Shown here piece by piece: positions 32,931 through 44,863 of a stretch of 64,000 nucleotides of DNA. Source of the stretch: Diphasiastrum complanatum. Taxonomy: Eukaryota; Streptophyta; Lycopodiopsida; Lycopodiales; Lycopodiaceae. Position 1 is the stretch's first letter, and every line of letters starts with the position of its first letter. The position numbers and the translations under genes were made by a program. The stretch spans positions 50,571,918 to 50,635,917 of the forward strand of contig CM055102.1 of the NCBI GenBank assembly GCA_029204225.1, read 5' to 3'. Under the pieces are notes generated by a model. That model did not search any database and was not told where the DNA came from. It saw only the letters and a program-made list of their open reading frames with translations.

Positions 32931-34021
32931 CTTGGGGTAAAACCATTATTCTACAGATCACACGTCTTGGAGCTAGATTCAGCAAGATGTCCAGCTATGG
33001 CAACGGGGTACCAATGCGAGTATCCTTAAAATGTTGTGGAACATCATATATTGGATCATCAACTATCTTTGATGGAATTTTAGGAATGTCCGCTAATGGT
33101 TTGCTTTTAGATGATGAAGCTTGGCTAGAACATTTTGGGTTTTTTCATGCATTTGCAATTGCTTATCAATCAACCTTACATCAACTTTTGTTTTGTTTTT
33201 TAGCATGCGAGATGTTTGTGTACTCACAGTAGTAGGCATGCATAGATTTTTATGTGTTTTTTCTCAAACCAAGTCTTCGTTAATGGTGTTTAGGACTTCA
33301 TAGATAGACTTTTAACTTACACTTATATATAGAGAGTTTCTTGTTTTTAAATGTTCTACATGAGCCAAAGATGAAGGAAGTTTAATTTTCTTCGGTATAC
33401 GACATCTTCCTAATCGCTCTGGATCTAGTAAGTAGATAGTCTAGTCGTCAGATAACTCATCATCTTCCAATATAAAAATGCCATCCTCACTGGTGGATAC
33501 TTCAATAGCAAAAGTGTATTTAGGTATCCATTCAATAGGGAGTGCATTTATCATATACAAGGGTAAAATGAGAGTGTTGATATTGGTGGAGTTTATGGTT
33601 ACATTGACTGGGTCTTCTTCCTAAACTTCTTGTTCACAATGAGTGACGTTGACACAATCAATGGTTGCTAAAGCTTTTGACCCCAATTAATGATATTAGT
33701 GCTCTGCACATAATGACCCTTTATAGTTGTGTCGACACTTTCTGGGCCATCATAGGTAGTTGAAGACCAGTCATCTTCGGTTCGTGTAGGATTTATCTTA
33801 CCCGTGGCATCGACAAAGATTCTTCTATAATTATCTTATTTTTTTTCCAATCTTGCCATTTCTAACCAAGGTGTCCCAAAAAGAAATTTATAGGTGTATG
33901 GTTCATTAGGAATGTCTAGCACAACACACTCTATAGTGAATATCAAACCTGCAATTCTAATCGGCAAATTAGTTATGTGACCTGCAGGCGTCGTCATTCT
34001 TTGGTCTACCATTCGTAACTT

Positions 34022-34210
34022 CTACTTAGGCTTTTCCAATGTTGTTATTCCACATGCCTTTGTTGAGGATAGGGCAATAATATTCATGCCAAACCTAGTA
34101 TCCAGAATGGCTTGTACAGATGGATAAGAATTATAGTGCACAGGTAAGGTGATGTTGTTATCTTTAGCAACACCAATGTGAAGTAGGCTCATATCTACGT
34201 TATGACCCAC
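34022..34210 (-). pseudogene. Gypsy C protease fragment, inactive
   Basis: The segment reads ITLPVHYNSYPSVQAILDTRFGMNII, the retropepsin site with the Gly of D-T-G changed to Arg. The active site is lost. Confidence 0.65.
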
Positions 34211-34455
34211 TTCATTGTTTTCTACTTGCCTTAACTCATCTTGGATATCAGGCTGTTGGGAGCTCTACAATATGGCATCTCTCAGAGGCTTGGAAAACTT
34301 CACAGCCGTGTAGAAGGGCATAGTGATCTGAGCTTATAAGAGATTAGAATGAACTTGTCCAGGAATGACCCATTCTGTGATTGATTTTGAATACTTAGGC
34401 TGATGCATTTGGTGCTCAGCTACGTGCGCCTATTCTTGGCGGAAGTGCACTACAC

Positions 34456-35004
34456 TGTGTGTTTAAATTTTGCAGGACCTAGATACTCGACTACATATCA
34501 CAGACAATGTAACAATCAATCAATCAATCAATCAAATGCAGCTCAACAATTAGAGATGGACAAATAGAATGTATTTTGTATTTGATTGCAGAGTGAGTCG
34601 GTAGTGTCTCATTCGTTGGTGGCCTGACACTCCACTTACAAAATTTGCTATGTTGTATTTATGATCTATCATTCTAGTATTCTATCCTATACTTATGTCT
34701 CAATAGATGAGATTACAAGATAGATTAACTAGCTATTACAAGAGAGGTTTTAGCTAGAACATTGGTTAACTAGTTCTCTAGTAACATATCTTTTGGTGGT
34801 TGGGCATGATGGGCGGATAGTCTCATGTCCGTCAGCGGGAGGCCGATAGTTCAGCCTTGCCGTACAATGTCTTCTGTTCTTTGTCTTTGGTTTGGAGGTC
34901 CGATTTGTAGGCCTCTTCAGGAATGGCTGCTTTGTCGGTCACTTCGAGGACTTCAATTTCGGGCAACACCAAGTAATGGTTGCATGAGTTCATCATTTCC
35001 AGCA
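34456..35004 (-). repeat. LTR, same family as 48852-49534
   Basis: It shares GGACCTAGATACTCGACTAC, ATATCACAGA, GGTGGCCTGAC and the ending CATTTCCAGCA-CTCCCTC with the LTRs at 48.85 and 58.16 kb. It is shorter and diverged, and carries a small (CAAT)n expansion near 34512. Confidence 0.7.
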
Positions 35005-35125
35005 CTCCCTCTTACACGATGCAACCTTTTCTTTTCTTATTCAATTCCCATTGATTTTATGTGCTTTGTAAACAGTGGTTTGTCCAGCGGCTTTGTGAGC
35101 AGGTCTACAATCATTTCTTCTGATC

Positions 35126-35546
35126 TTATGAATTTAGGTGCATGAGCCTTCTTGTTCGATCTCTTTTAATTTGCAGCCCCATACATTTTGTTGCTTCTTT
35201 TAAATCTGTGATCTCATAACTTGCAGATATCTGACTCTTTGTATCATTGATTAACATCAAACAACTTCCTATCATTAAAGAGTCATTTGCAAAATTTTTG
35301 AAAATCAAAAATTTATTTTCTATACTACCAAGCTCGTGATGCTTGCTTGAGACCATAGATACATCAGTGTAGCCAACAGGCGTACTCTCGATTGTTCGGG
35401 TCTTCAAATCCTTCAGGTTGTTTCATGAAGATCTCTTCCTCTAGGTCTCCATGGAGAAAGACTGTTTTGACATCGATCTGGTGTACTTCCAAATCATATT
35501 TTGTTGCATAGGCAAGGATTAGTTGAATACTCACCATTTTGACCAT
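35126..35546 (-). pseudogene. Copia reverse transcriptase fragments
   Basis: Two frames read IQLILAYATKYDLEVHQIDVKTVFLHGDLEEEIFMKQPEGF and later CLMLINDTKSQISASYEITDLKEATKCMGLQI. Both are typical copia RT. The Y-V-D-D segment between them is missing, so the copy is dead. Confidence 0.85.
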
Positions 35547-36055
35547 AGGTGAGTATGTGTCGAAATAATCAACACCATACCTCTGCTGTAGTCCTTGGCA
35601 ACAAGTTTGGCTTTATATCATCCAACACTTCCATCTGACCTTAGCTTTCTTTTGTATACCTATTTGTAGTCGACGGTTTTCTTTCCTTCTAGAAGTGGCT
35701 CTAGTGTCCGCGCCTGATTCTGCTTCATCGACTCCATTTCTTCCAACATTGCTTGCTTCCAAGATTCTCCCTCTGGACTCAGGATAGCTTCTCGATATGT
35801 CGTCAGTTCTTCAGCGTAGCTGCAATATTCGACATATGTGTCTTCACTAAACTAAAGATTATCGGTGTATCGTTCAGGTTGTCTTCTTATTCTTGTCGAC
35901 CTTCTTGGTCCGACTTGTCCCTGCTGGTTTAGTTTTTCTTTTGTTTCTTCATCTGGTTGGTCTTCACCTTCATGCTCTGGAGTTTGTGGCTCGACATTTT
36001 GTGTCGATGTCTGTCCTCAATCTCCTTCTTGAATTGGCAGTAGTGTGAAGATTTC

Positions 36056-36879
36056 ATGACCTTTAATTTCCTTCGTTCTTCAAATGCAAAAAGAAGGATA
36101 GATCAAAGCTCAAGTGCTTATATTGTGGCATCAAACGACACTTTGCAAGTGAGTGTTACAAGAAGAAGAGAAATCAAGGAGACAAGCAATGTAATCTTAC
36201 TCTTGATGAGGATGGTTTGGATGTTCAAGATGCAAATGATGATGCTTTTGTGATATCTTCATGTATGCTTGCTAATGATGAAGAACTAGATCCTTGGTGG
36301 ATAATAAGTGGAGCAAGTTCACACATGATCTTTCAGAAAGAGTACTTCACTCCTTTGTTGGCATATGGAGATGACAAGAGACTAATCTACACGGCCAATG
36401 ATGGTGAGTGTGCAATCAAAGGGATTGGCACAATTCATATTTCTCTCTCTACAAATAGGAATGTTCATTTGGTGGATGTCTTGTTTATTCCATCTATTAC
36501 CAAGAATTTTCTTAGTGTGAGTCAAATGCTAAGTAAAGGCCTCAAGGTGGAGTTTGATGGAGATGATTGTGTGATCAAAAGGAAGGATGTCTTGGTTGGA
36601 AAAGGTGAAAGGCAAGGGAAGTTGTTCAAACTAGATGCTTGTGTTATTGCTAACCAAGTTGGATGTGTTGCATAAATACCTATTCAAGAAGTTTGGCATA
36701 AAAGGATGGGACACCTCAACTTCAAGTCATTTGAGGTAATGGCTAGAAAGAAGATTGTGATAGGTCTTCCAAGTTCCTTAAGTGGCATCAAACATGTTTG
36801 TGAGTCTTGTGCTTTGTCTAAGTCACATGGACTACCTTATACTAGATCTACATCTAGATCTACAAAGCCTTTTCAAGAG
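36056..36879 (+). pseudogene. Copia Gag-protease-preintegrase fragment
   Basis: A decayed zinc-knuckle region (36056-36180) leads into WWIISGASSHM, the copia protease with its catalytic Asp changed to Ile. FIPSITKNFLSV, then GHLNFKSFEVM and CESCALSKSHGLPY (GAG-pre-integrase) follow. It is cut at 36879 by an LTR. Orientation is opposite to the copia fragment on its left. Confidence 0.85.
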
Positions 36880-37658
36880 TGTCAGAATTGGTGAACTCCT
36901 GCAACTTTGTCGCAAAGCAAACAAGAAACGAAGGTCGAACGAGAACAATTCGTGACAGTCAACGTCCCTTGACTCAAAGCACAAACGATTCGCGAATCAT
37001 TCATGGATCATAAACACACCTCCAGGACCGCAAACCGCAAAGGGACCCATAAACAAAAACTATGAAAAGAAACAAAAGGAACGAAGACAAACGAAGAGAA
37101 ATCTTTCGCACTGCCAACTGGCAACACAACGGGCTTCACGCCTAGCTGAAACGAATAGCAACCATGGAGACTAACTAACTAGTTGATTAGCATTAACTAG
37201 TCGTGTGATTCTACATCTAGCTATCTTGTAAGACTCCACACAGTGGAGGTATAAATGATCCTCACTGGATCATAACTAAATATCAGAAAACAGAGCTCTG
37301 TAAGAGACAGAGAGAAACATAATGAGTAGAAGAGAAAAGCAAAATACTAGAGCTATGCATGAAAGTCTGCCAATGAGCTAAACACAGCGAAAAAGAGCAG
37401 AGTGTCATTCCACCAATGAGCAAGACAAGGACGATATCACTCTAAAACTAAATAGATAATACAGTTGCTCTATTTTTGTGTATCTCCTTGTCTTGTGCTG
37501 TGTGTCTTGATTGCTAGAATAGAATGTGTTCTGTGATGTGTATCACGTGTTTGGGATTCTGTGAAAGCTTTTGCGCAAAAGAAAGTTCAAAGAAAGAAAA
37601 TCGTTCACGAATAAGAAGAGAGAGAAGAAGAAAACAAATCACTCTCGCTTCCTCGACA
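36880..37658 (+). repeat. Isolated LTR at the junction of two elements
   Basis: It starts TGTCAGAATTGGTGAACTCC and ends CTTCCTCGACA. It is the reverse complement of the LTRs at 48852-49534 and 58162-58901. The 5 bp before it (AAGAG) do not match the 5 bp after it (CGTGG). The left flank is copia coding sequence and the right flank gypsy coding sequence, so it is not a simple solo LTR in one target. Confidence 0.8.
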
Positions 37659-38860
37659 CGTGGATCGTTCCTAGTGGTGGTAGATCAACAATGATCCTGA
37701 TTTTTGATAGGTCTGTGGCGATCCCGTGTCTAGATACTATATGGTCAAGAATCAAGCTATGTGTAACCCAAAATTGACATTTTTCTGGATTCAATGAGAT
37801 CTGGAATTTGCAACATTTTTGTAGCACCTTCTCCAGATTGGATAAGTGTTCAGAGTCTGGTCCATGCACGCATAGATCGTCCAAGAAAATTTTTAGAAAT
37901 TTCTACAAATACTCTTTGAATGTCGTCTGCATGACTCGTTGGAAGGTGCTTGCGGCATTACAAAGTCCGAATGGCATCACCTTATAGGCATAGGTTCCTC
38001 ATTCTGTGGCGAATGATGTCTTATGTTGGTCTTGGGGTGCTATCTTCACTTGGTTTTTTGGTGACAGCGTTTAGCGCCTTCAGACTCACACAGATCCGCA
38101 TTTTGCCATTCTTCTTGGTTACTATAACTATCAATGATATCCATTCAGTGTGTTTAATTTCGTAGATGAAATCTGCATCTAACATCTTCTGCAATTTCTG
38201 CTTGATCAGCTTCATGTAGTTCGGGTTGCAATGGTAGTAACGATTCACCTTGGGGACTGTTCCATCCACCAAGGGTATAGTGTGTTGGACTACTGTTGGT
38301 GGAATGCCTTTCAGGTCACTGTAACTCCAAGAAAAACAGTCTTTATATTCCACCAACAACGATCGTAGTCTCTTGAGCTGTGTGGGCGTTAATTGCTCTC
38401 CCATGTATACGATCTTTTCTTCGTCACCTGGCTCGGCAAGGTTTATGGGTTGCGTTCGCGCAGGTCCTCCAAAGACTTGTTTCGCTGGTGTCTGACTTTG
38501 ATCAGGTTCTTGCTGGGCTTGCGGCATCATAATTACCACGTCGTCCAAGGTATAATTCTTGAAGGTCTCAGACATCTCGTGAACTAGTGCTGGTCGAGAT
38601 TCCACCTTCAGCATATTGATCTTAGCTCGACTGGCCATCTTTTGATTTTCCGTCATCTGAGAAGAGGATGACGCTGTATCAGAGCTCATCCTGATTGACT
38701 CCAAAGAACTCAACACCTTCTTTTTGCCGCTTTTTGTCATCTTGATAGATTTGTCCTTGTTGTCTTTCTTCAGAACTGGCATGACATTCGCCTCGTGGTT
38801 GCGAATATCAACATCCATTGCAGCTAAAACTTCTTCGGGTAGATCACTCCATCGGATCAC
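37659..38860 (-). pseudogene. Gypsy B reverse transcriptase and linker
   Basis: 38021-38860 encodes a linker (TLDDVVIMMPQAQ) and the RT start (EYKDCFSWSYSDLKGIPP, HTIPLVDGTVPK, FIYEIKHTEW, KKNGKMRICV). A deletion removes the LDGFSGY region near 38050. The frame 37639-37884 resumes with the catalytic LDDLCVHG box and SLNPEKCQFWVTH, then breaks off into unrelated sequence at about 37675. Confidence 0.85.
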
Positions 38861-38879
38861 CTAGTTGTAGCGTTGCTTC

Positions 38880-39830
38880 AACTGGTTCTTCTTGTTCGTA
38901 AGTGCCCTTGGTGGATCTATCCTTGAAACTTTTGCCATAGTAGATTTTTGAGACGGTTGAGCTAATACTTTTTTAATTCCGTAACGATCTGGGTCCATGT
39001 GTTGTAGGACCTACTCATCAGTCAACTCAATCTCCTTGTTATAAGTCAGAGCATGTTGCCAAGGGACTAAATCATCATCCACTGGGTTCTCAATAGATTC
39101 CATTGATAGCCACGCTGCGTTTATCATATTCACTCCAAATGTAATTGGTGTGTCCATGGTGTATCACTTGGATGAAGATGTGTTGGATTTAGGATCTGAT
39201 TCATATTGACATGCTTGGCAGTCAATCGTTGCTAATGCATCCGTCCATCTCACGACATCCATCTTTGAATTGTAGTGACCACTCTTGGCTTGCCTTGGGC
39301 GATCTATCGTGTGATCTGTTGTGGATGATCCGTCATCAGCCTTGGGTGCAAGTGGTTTCACCGCCCATGTGGTTGGATTGACCTTTACAGTCTACTCTGT
39401 GTTCTCAAAGGTGAGTTTCCTCGTACCCCAGTTGCGTATTACTTGTGCAGTCCTCAACCATGGTCTTCCCAATAAAACACGATATGAAGATGGAGATTCA
39501 AATATATCCATAACTACAAAGGTGATCACAAACTGCATGCCTGCTATTTTTACAGGGATATCAGCAACCACACCCTTCGGTTTTACACAGGATTGATTCG
39601 CTAGCTTGATGGTGAATCTTGCTGGCTTCAATCCCTATAAACCTCACTTTTGATACGAAGTAGTGGAGATCAAATTGACATCGGATCCTCCATCTACCAC
39701 TGCTGCCTCGTCCTCAAATCTCTTGTGTTTGATTGGCAGGGTGATGTTGTGTTCCTCACTCTCCCATGTTGCTCCAATGTGGAGGACGTTACTAGTCTCT
39801 TCGTAGCCCGTACAATATATGGGCTCTAGC
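38880..39830 (-). pseudogene. Gypsy B protease region
   Basis: The frames at 39392-39631 and 39164-39361 carry VLLGRPWL, VIRNWGTRKLTF and DALATIDCQACQYESD. Just upstream (about 39660-39705) the same strand reads AAVVDGGSDVNLIS, the retropepsin site again as D-G-G. Sequence is collinear with gypsy A. Confidence 0.8.
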
Positions 39831-39831
39831 G

Positions 39832-41753
39832 TTAGTGGCTCCGCATCTGCTCTGGCCCATTATACCAGAAGGCTTTTAGATTGTGCTGCAATCCGCAGTA
39901 ATTCTCCGAGGGGTAAACTAACACGGCTCGCCAGCAGGCTTGTAAGCCTTTCAGTGGACAGTTCCTCGGGCTCCACCATGTGGAAATGTGGCTCATGACG
40001 ATGCAATCGATTGTTCTGATCAATGCGCAATGATGATCTCGTTCATGGTTCTCATTCGTCATTAGTAGGAGGTTACATAGGGTTCTTTTTTTCTTGCTCT
40101 GTTTCCTCCGCTTGTACTCTTTGTACCCACTGCCGTATCTTTTGATCTGTCTCCTTTCTTCCCTATGGCGCTGAAGTTGAGAGTTGGTCATCAGTGACCG
40201 ATGGTGGTGGTGAGGGAGCCACTTTCTTCCTCTTTTGTGTTTGCGTAACGGCTAACACAGGGGCATGAAAATGTTGTCTTTCCGGTGGCATCCCCGCTGG
40301 AACTATTGCCCGTTGTATTGCGATGAAGTTCAGTGGTGCGCTAGTTCCAGGTCTCAATGGAAAATTCTTGAAGTAGTGTCCATAACCACATTCTTGGAAA
40401 AAGGATGTACATTGTCTCTTGTAAGGACATTGAGCAATTCTGTGTTCTTCGCCACATCCGTAGCAGCCGTAATTTCTTTTGCCTTGACGCTGAGTTTGAG
40501 CTACATAGGCCGCAATATATTCATTTATGGAAGGATCCATATATGGTTCATCCGGCCCATACCATTTTTGGTGCTCAGATTGAGGTGGTATTGGCATCTC
40601 TGGTTCTGCTGCTGTCAAGTTTACGTGGGCCACTTGTTGATTGGCTGGCCCCGGTGGTGCAGGTAAGGCCATACGCTGTTGATTATTCGGTGTGTCGTAC
40701 CTCGGTGCCGCATTTGGTGCCCCTTGATGATATACAAAAGAAGTCTGATAAGGACTCCTTTTCTGTTGGACAATCCGGGGGTTAAATGTGCAAAATGCCG
40801 TATCGTGCGATGTTGCATTGCACAAATGACAAAATCTATGAGTCAGTCTCAGATTTTGCTTTAGGACCAAGCACTCATTTGTTGTATGGTTTTGTGTGCA
40901 TACTGAACACCATACATTTTTGCATCTGAGATATTGTAGCTGTTTTTGTTCTGGTAGATTTGGCGTTGCTGCTACAGCTCCTTGTAAGGCTTTCCGTTTT
41001 TTATCAAACTACGCCGTAAGCTGTTCCATCTGTTGTTTGTGTAATTTTGTCATCTGTTCCAGCAGCAGTTCTATTGATAGAGTGGAAGCAATTGATGATG
41101 ATGATGCTATCAAGGGAGTAGGAGTATGGGTGGATGGATATTCGTCGTCTGATCTCTCATCCTCTTCTTTGAAGAGTAGCGCACTGCTCCCATCGTTTCA
41201 GTTCTCTCCTAATGCTACGTGGTAATCCCGCAAATAACCACATGATCACCACATGATCTGGAGTTAGGGCTGCACTGCACTCGGATCATAGGTGTTTGAG
41301 CCATTCAATATAGTCCTTGACTCTTTCTCTTTTTCCCATCTTGACCTTGCTGAGCAGGAGAAATGGGTCTTCTAGGAACTTCCTTGGTTTAAAGCGTGTG
41401 ATGAGAGTCACTTTAACCGCTTCCCAAGTGGATTTTTCTTCCTCAAACAAATTGATATCTTGAGCCACCGCTACTAGTGACATGGGGAACAACATCAACT
41501 TCTCTGTAGGTGTCCGATCGCCGTAAATCTCACAAGCTTGCTCGTAGATCTGGAGGAAGCAGATGGGATCTAATGATCCGTCGTATTTTGGTATCTCCAT
41601 CCGAGGTGCCCTCCAGAGTGCTTGCAAGGGAGCGACAGGTACAGATTGACCCATTGGATCCATTGGCATTGGTTCCGATCTGCCTCTTGTTGCGCAACTG
41701 CTAATCTCGGAAGGTGTGGTGCTTGATTCACTGTCCTTCTTGCTACTGATCAT
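39832..41753 (-). pseudogene. Gypsy B Gag with zinc knuckle
   Basis: 41286-41753 reads PRMEIPKYDGSLDPICFLQIYEQAC, KLMLFPMSL and a retrotransposon-gag core (TWEAVKVTLITRFKPRKF, KMGKRERVKDYIEWL). 40163-40870 continues with a Gln/Pro-rich part and the knuckle CYGCGEEHRIAQC. Pieces are in different frames with a break near 40870-41280. Confidence 0.8.
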
Positions 41754-41959
41754 CTAGATCTCAGATTCATCCGATGGTGGAGTCCAAGATAGTTGGATCT
41801 TGCTTGTACAATGGGATGCACTCTGGATCTTAAGGATTTGATCAATTTGATTGGTCGGAAGTGAAAATTAAGTCCCTTACGGTGGTTTTCCTTGATAACT
41901 TTTTACTCCTTGGACTAATTGACCTGAGATTTTGACAGTAGTTGGATATGGTGTAGATC

Positions 41960-42775
41960 TTTCCACTTATATAGTCTGCGAGGGTTCTCTGGTGCGAGGG
42001 TTGGTTGTGCGAGGGTTATTTAGCTATTTTGTAGACAAAAAACTTTGATATCTCTCAAATCATTGGGAAGTAACTCTCGCAAGGATCACAGGAGCTAACT
42101 CTAGCCTGGCTCTGACTCTAAAAATCTCTACAAGAGTTAACTCTCGCATAAGGTGAAAACTATTTGCGAGGGTTCAAAACCATTAATTTGGCTTGATCTT
42201 CACCAATACTCAATACTAACTCTTGTAGGCCTCATCACTAATGTAAATTGTCATTTTGGATCGATTGGAGTGGTCTGCAAGAGTTCTCTCTGAATGGATT
42301 TGCTAGATCTTCATTTTTTAGTGATTTTTTAGCACTTAAACTCAATTTTCCTGCTCATTGGAATCAAACTATCTCTTGCAGGCTCTTCTGTATCTTGGTC
42401 TCACTGAGATGAAACTTCAGAATTCTCTACGAGGGTTCTTGCCTACTAGAACTGAAAATTTTAGTGTCTACGAGGGTTCTTTGGTATTTTTCCACCTTTT
42501 TTTCACTGGAAACTCTCACACAGGCACTTAGACAATGAACTAACTCTCGCAAGTCTCTTTGTGTCCTGGTCTCACTGAGATGGAACTTCAAAAGGCTCTG
42601 CGAAAGTTCTGGTGAAAATTTGCATTTTTTTGAATTTTTACAAGGGTTTTTTGAATTTTTTTATGGTTTTTCTCTGTTATTTTGCAAGCAGCTTGGAACT
42701 AGCAGGCTTCTATGCAGGTCTGGGACATTACCCTGGAGCTGCTGCCAGTCGTGCGAGGGTTAACTCTCACTAGGT
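41960..42775 (-). repeat. Reiterated TGCGAGGGTT / AACTCTCGCA motif in leader
   Basis: About 15 or more copies of GCGAGGGTT or its complement AACTCTCGC, some degenerate, are scattered over about 800 bp in both orientations (for example 41978, 41996, 42009, 42070, 42133, 42161, 42540, 42753). They lie between the gypsy B primer site and gag, within its 5' leader. Confidence 0.75.
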
Positions 42776-43053
42776 TTGGAGAAAACAAAATCTGATGGAA
42801 AATTTGGCTCTTTTTTCCTCCAAACTGCAAATTGGTGTGTCTTTTTGGTTTTTTTACTGGTTGGTTTAAATTTCAAGGCCTTAGAGACTGTTCAGGGCCT
42901 CCTCTACCCTCTCACACCTCCTCCGCTAGCTGTGAACAATCCAAACACAAAAATACAGAAAAACTCTAAACACCTAAAAATCAACCTAAAACTACTCCAA
43001 AAAGCAAGAAATAGCTAAAATGCAGCTATACTAGCTAGTGGATACCTATCCTT

Positions 43054-43066
43054 GGCAATGGCGCCA
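43054..43066 (-). other. Primer-binding site of gypsy B
   Basis: TGGCGCCATTGCC on the minus strand, one base inside the LTR end, matches the TGGCGCC-type site common in plant gypsy elements. Confidence 0.8.
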
Positions 43067-43067
43067 C

Positions 43068-43875
43068 TGTAGGGTTGAAGATCTCGCGTTGTAGTAGCCC
43101 TCCCACCTGTCAACAAGGGTTAGAACACTGGATAGGTGCCTAACTATAAATAGATGCTACTTTTAGATAGTTCTCTACTTTTTCTCTAACTCTATCATCA
43201 CTAACACTACACACCCCTAACTCTACTCCACTAAACTAACATTTATCATGATTTTAGAGAGAATGTGAAGAGAAGAGTAGAAGAAATAGAGGGGAGAAGA
43301 GAGAAAGGGAGTGAGGGTGGAGGTTAGCTCAAATGCTCCTTATGCTTGCGAATGCAAAAACTTTCACTATGGAAACCAGAAACTTGCAGACTTGAGAGCT
43401 AAAGGAAAACACAATCAAGCACATTAGCAGGTAGTGAATAGCAAGTGAGAATGCTTCTCTCCAAAATTTGGTAGAGTTTCCTCCTTCTGATTAAGCATGA
43501 AAATAGAGTACATGAGATGCCTTTTTATAAATGGGGAAGGCCCTTGCCCCAAAATACTATTGGCTAATATGTACACTAATCCTATCCATTCATCTTGGAC
43601 CCAACTTGATCCAAAGGTCTTAAAAAAGGACATTGGATTTCACATGATTCATGTGAGTCTCCATTTGGACCCAACTCTAAAATAATAGACTTATAAGTTT
43701 AAAATGAATTTGGGCCTCAAGTTTTATTTTAATTACAAGGGGCTCTTATTTCTATTTACAATCGCCTTGCGTGCTCATTGGGTCATGGGCTTATATGTGC
43801 ATGAAGCCATGCCCTCGCGACACATTTATTGACTCATTTTCTTATATTCGCTCTATGTTGGGAATACCCCCAACA
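43068..43875 (-). repeat. 5' LTR of gypsy B
   Basis: On the plus strand it begins TGTAGGGTTG after the primer site and most plausibly ends at the CCCCAACA at 43875; on the minus strand this gives TGTTGGGG...CCCTACA. The outer boundary is inferred because no partner LTR is in the window. Confidence 0.6.
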
Positions 43876-44698
43876 GCAAGAAGTCAAGCAAGCAATTAAA
43901 AAAGCAAGTAGAATTGAAAAAGATTCACAGAGAAAGACAAGTTCTACAGATGAAGAAGATTGTCATTTGACACGATGCCAAATGTTTGTTCAAATGTTTG
44001 CTATTTTTCTAACACTATTGTCAACTCTTTCTTCTTGTCCTCTCTCTCTATGCAATATGGTGGAAGTGTGCCCCGCCTGTCAGTTCTTTAGCACACTACT
44101 CGGACCTAGACTCCATCCTCACAATGGCAATGGAAGCTCAACTTCATTATCTGATCTATCAGGATTGTTCTATCTATTTTCTACAAATCTATTTTAGATC
44201 TTGATTTCTTGCTTATAGTTTGTAGATTATTTCTAAACTACTTCTACTCTACTGCGGACATGAAGCTATTCTAATGTACACAAGAAACTAATCTGTCCTA
44301 CTATTTAATCTACAAGACAAAACAACCTACAACTACGACATATGTGAATCCTACAAAGTGCTTACTATGATTATCACTCAAAAATTGTAGTAAAAACTTT
44401 TCAGGGAACCAAGCACAAAGAAGCATCGGATCTTAATGTTGAGCATGATCTGCCTCCAAGTCCTGCATCTCTACTTGATTCTAGTCACAAACCAATTTTG
44501 AAAAGGAAGAAGCACCAAACATATTCATACAAAATGTATCCAAACAAATGCATGAATATGGAGCACAAAATGGAAATGCAAGTAGAAAGGTCTTCAATTA
44601 GTTTTGCAACAGCATTTCAGTACAATTTTCATGCCCCAGAACCCATGGAGGAGGCTCCTTCATATAGCCATGAGCTAGTTAACTCCAATACATAACTT
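43876..44698 (+). pseudogene. Possible host gene 3' exons next to gypsy B
   Basis: A last exon seems to start after an acceptor TTTTCAG at about 44404: HKEASDLNVEHDLPPSPASL, KPILKRKKHQTYSYKMYP, and a stop at 44693-44695 after SYSHELVNSNT. Before it, immediately past the LTR, QQEVKQAIKKASRIEKDSQRK reads coding-like. I recognise no family. The idea that gypsy B landed in or beside this gene rests on position only. Confidence 0.35.
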
Positions 44699-44863
44699 TT
44701 GAGTTCCACCACTTGCTTTTTACTTTACAAGGAGGCCTCTTTCTTGAAAATACAACTCAAGTCTGGGAGGGCCCAAGTTACTAGCTCTCACATGCACCTT
44801 AGTCCTAACAACTAGTTCTCGTGCTCTCAGACTCGGCTCTCACCAACTCCACTGGAGACCCAT

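Larger units (their letters stand above)
31440..34260 (-). mobile_element. Decayed Ty3/gypsy element (gypsy C)
   Basis: In the minus direction the order is protease (34022-34210), linker (about 32930-34020), RT (31919-32930), then RNase H (31440-31860). All parts carry stops and frame changes. No LTRs are recognised. It is a different family from gypsy A and B: the protease reads ILDT rather than VVDGG. Confidence 0.8.
34456..36050 (-). mobile_element. Copia fragment with 3' LTR
   Basis: A minus-strand copia remnant. Its 3' LTR (34456-35004) is followed by a polypurine tract (CTCCCTCTT on the plus strand). RT/RNase H pieces lie at 35126-35546, and a decayed Pro-rich integrase-RT linker at about 35600-35990. 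It ends near 36050, where plus-strand copia sequence begins. The LTR belongs to the same family as 48852-49534. Confidence 0.75.
37659..43875 (-). mobile_element. Ty3/gypsy element (gypsy B), truncated at its 3' side
   Basis: Reading in the minus direction: 5' LTR (43068-43875), primer site TGGCGCCATTGCC (43054-43066), long leader with repeated motif (about 41760-43050), gag (40163-41753), protease (about 39380-39720), linker (38390-39370) and RT up to F-L-D-D-L-C-V (37675-38390). Integrase and the 3' LTR are missing because the sequence is cut at about 37660 by an LTR of another family. Stops divide the frames. Confidence 0.9.
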
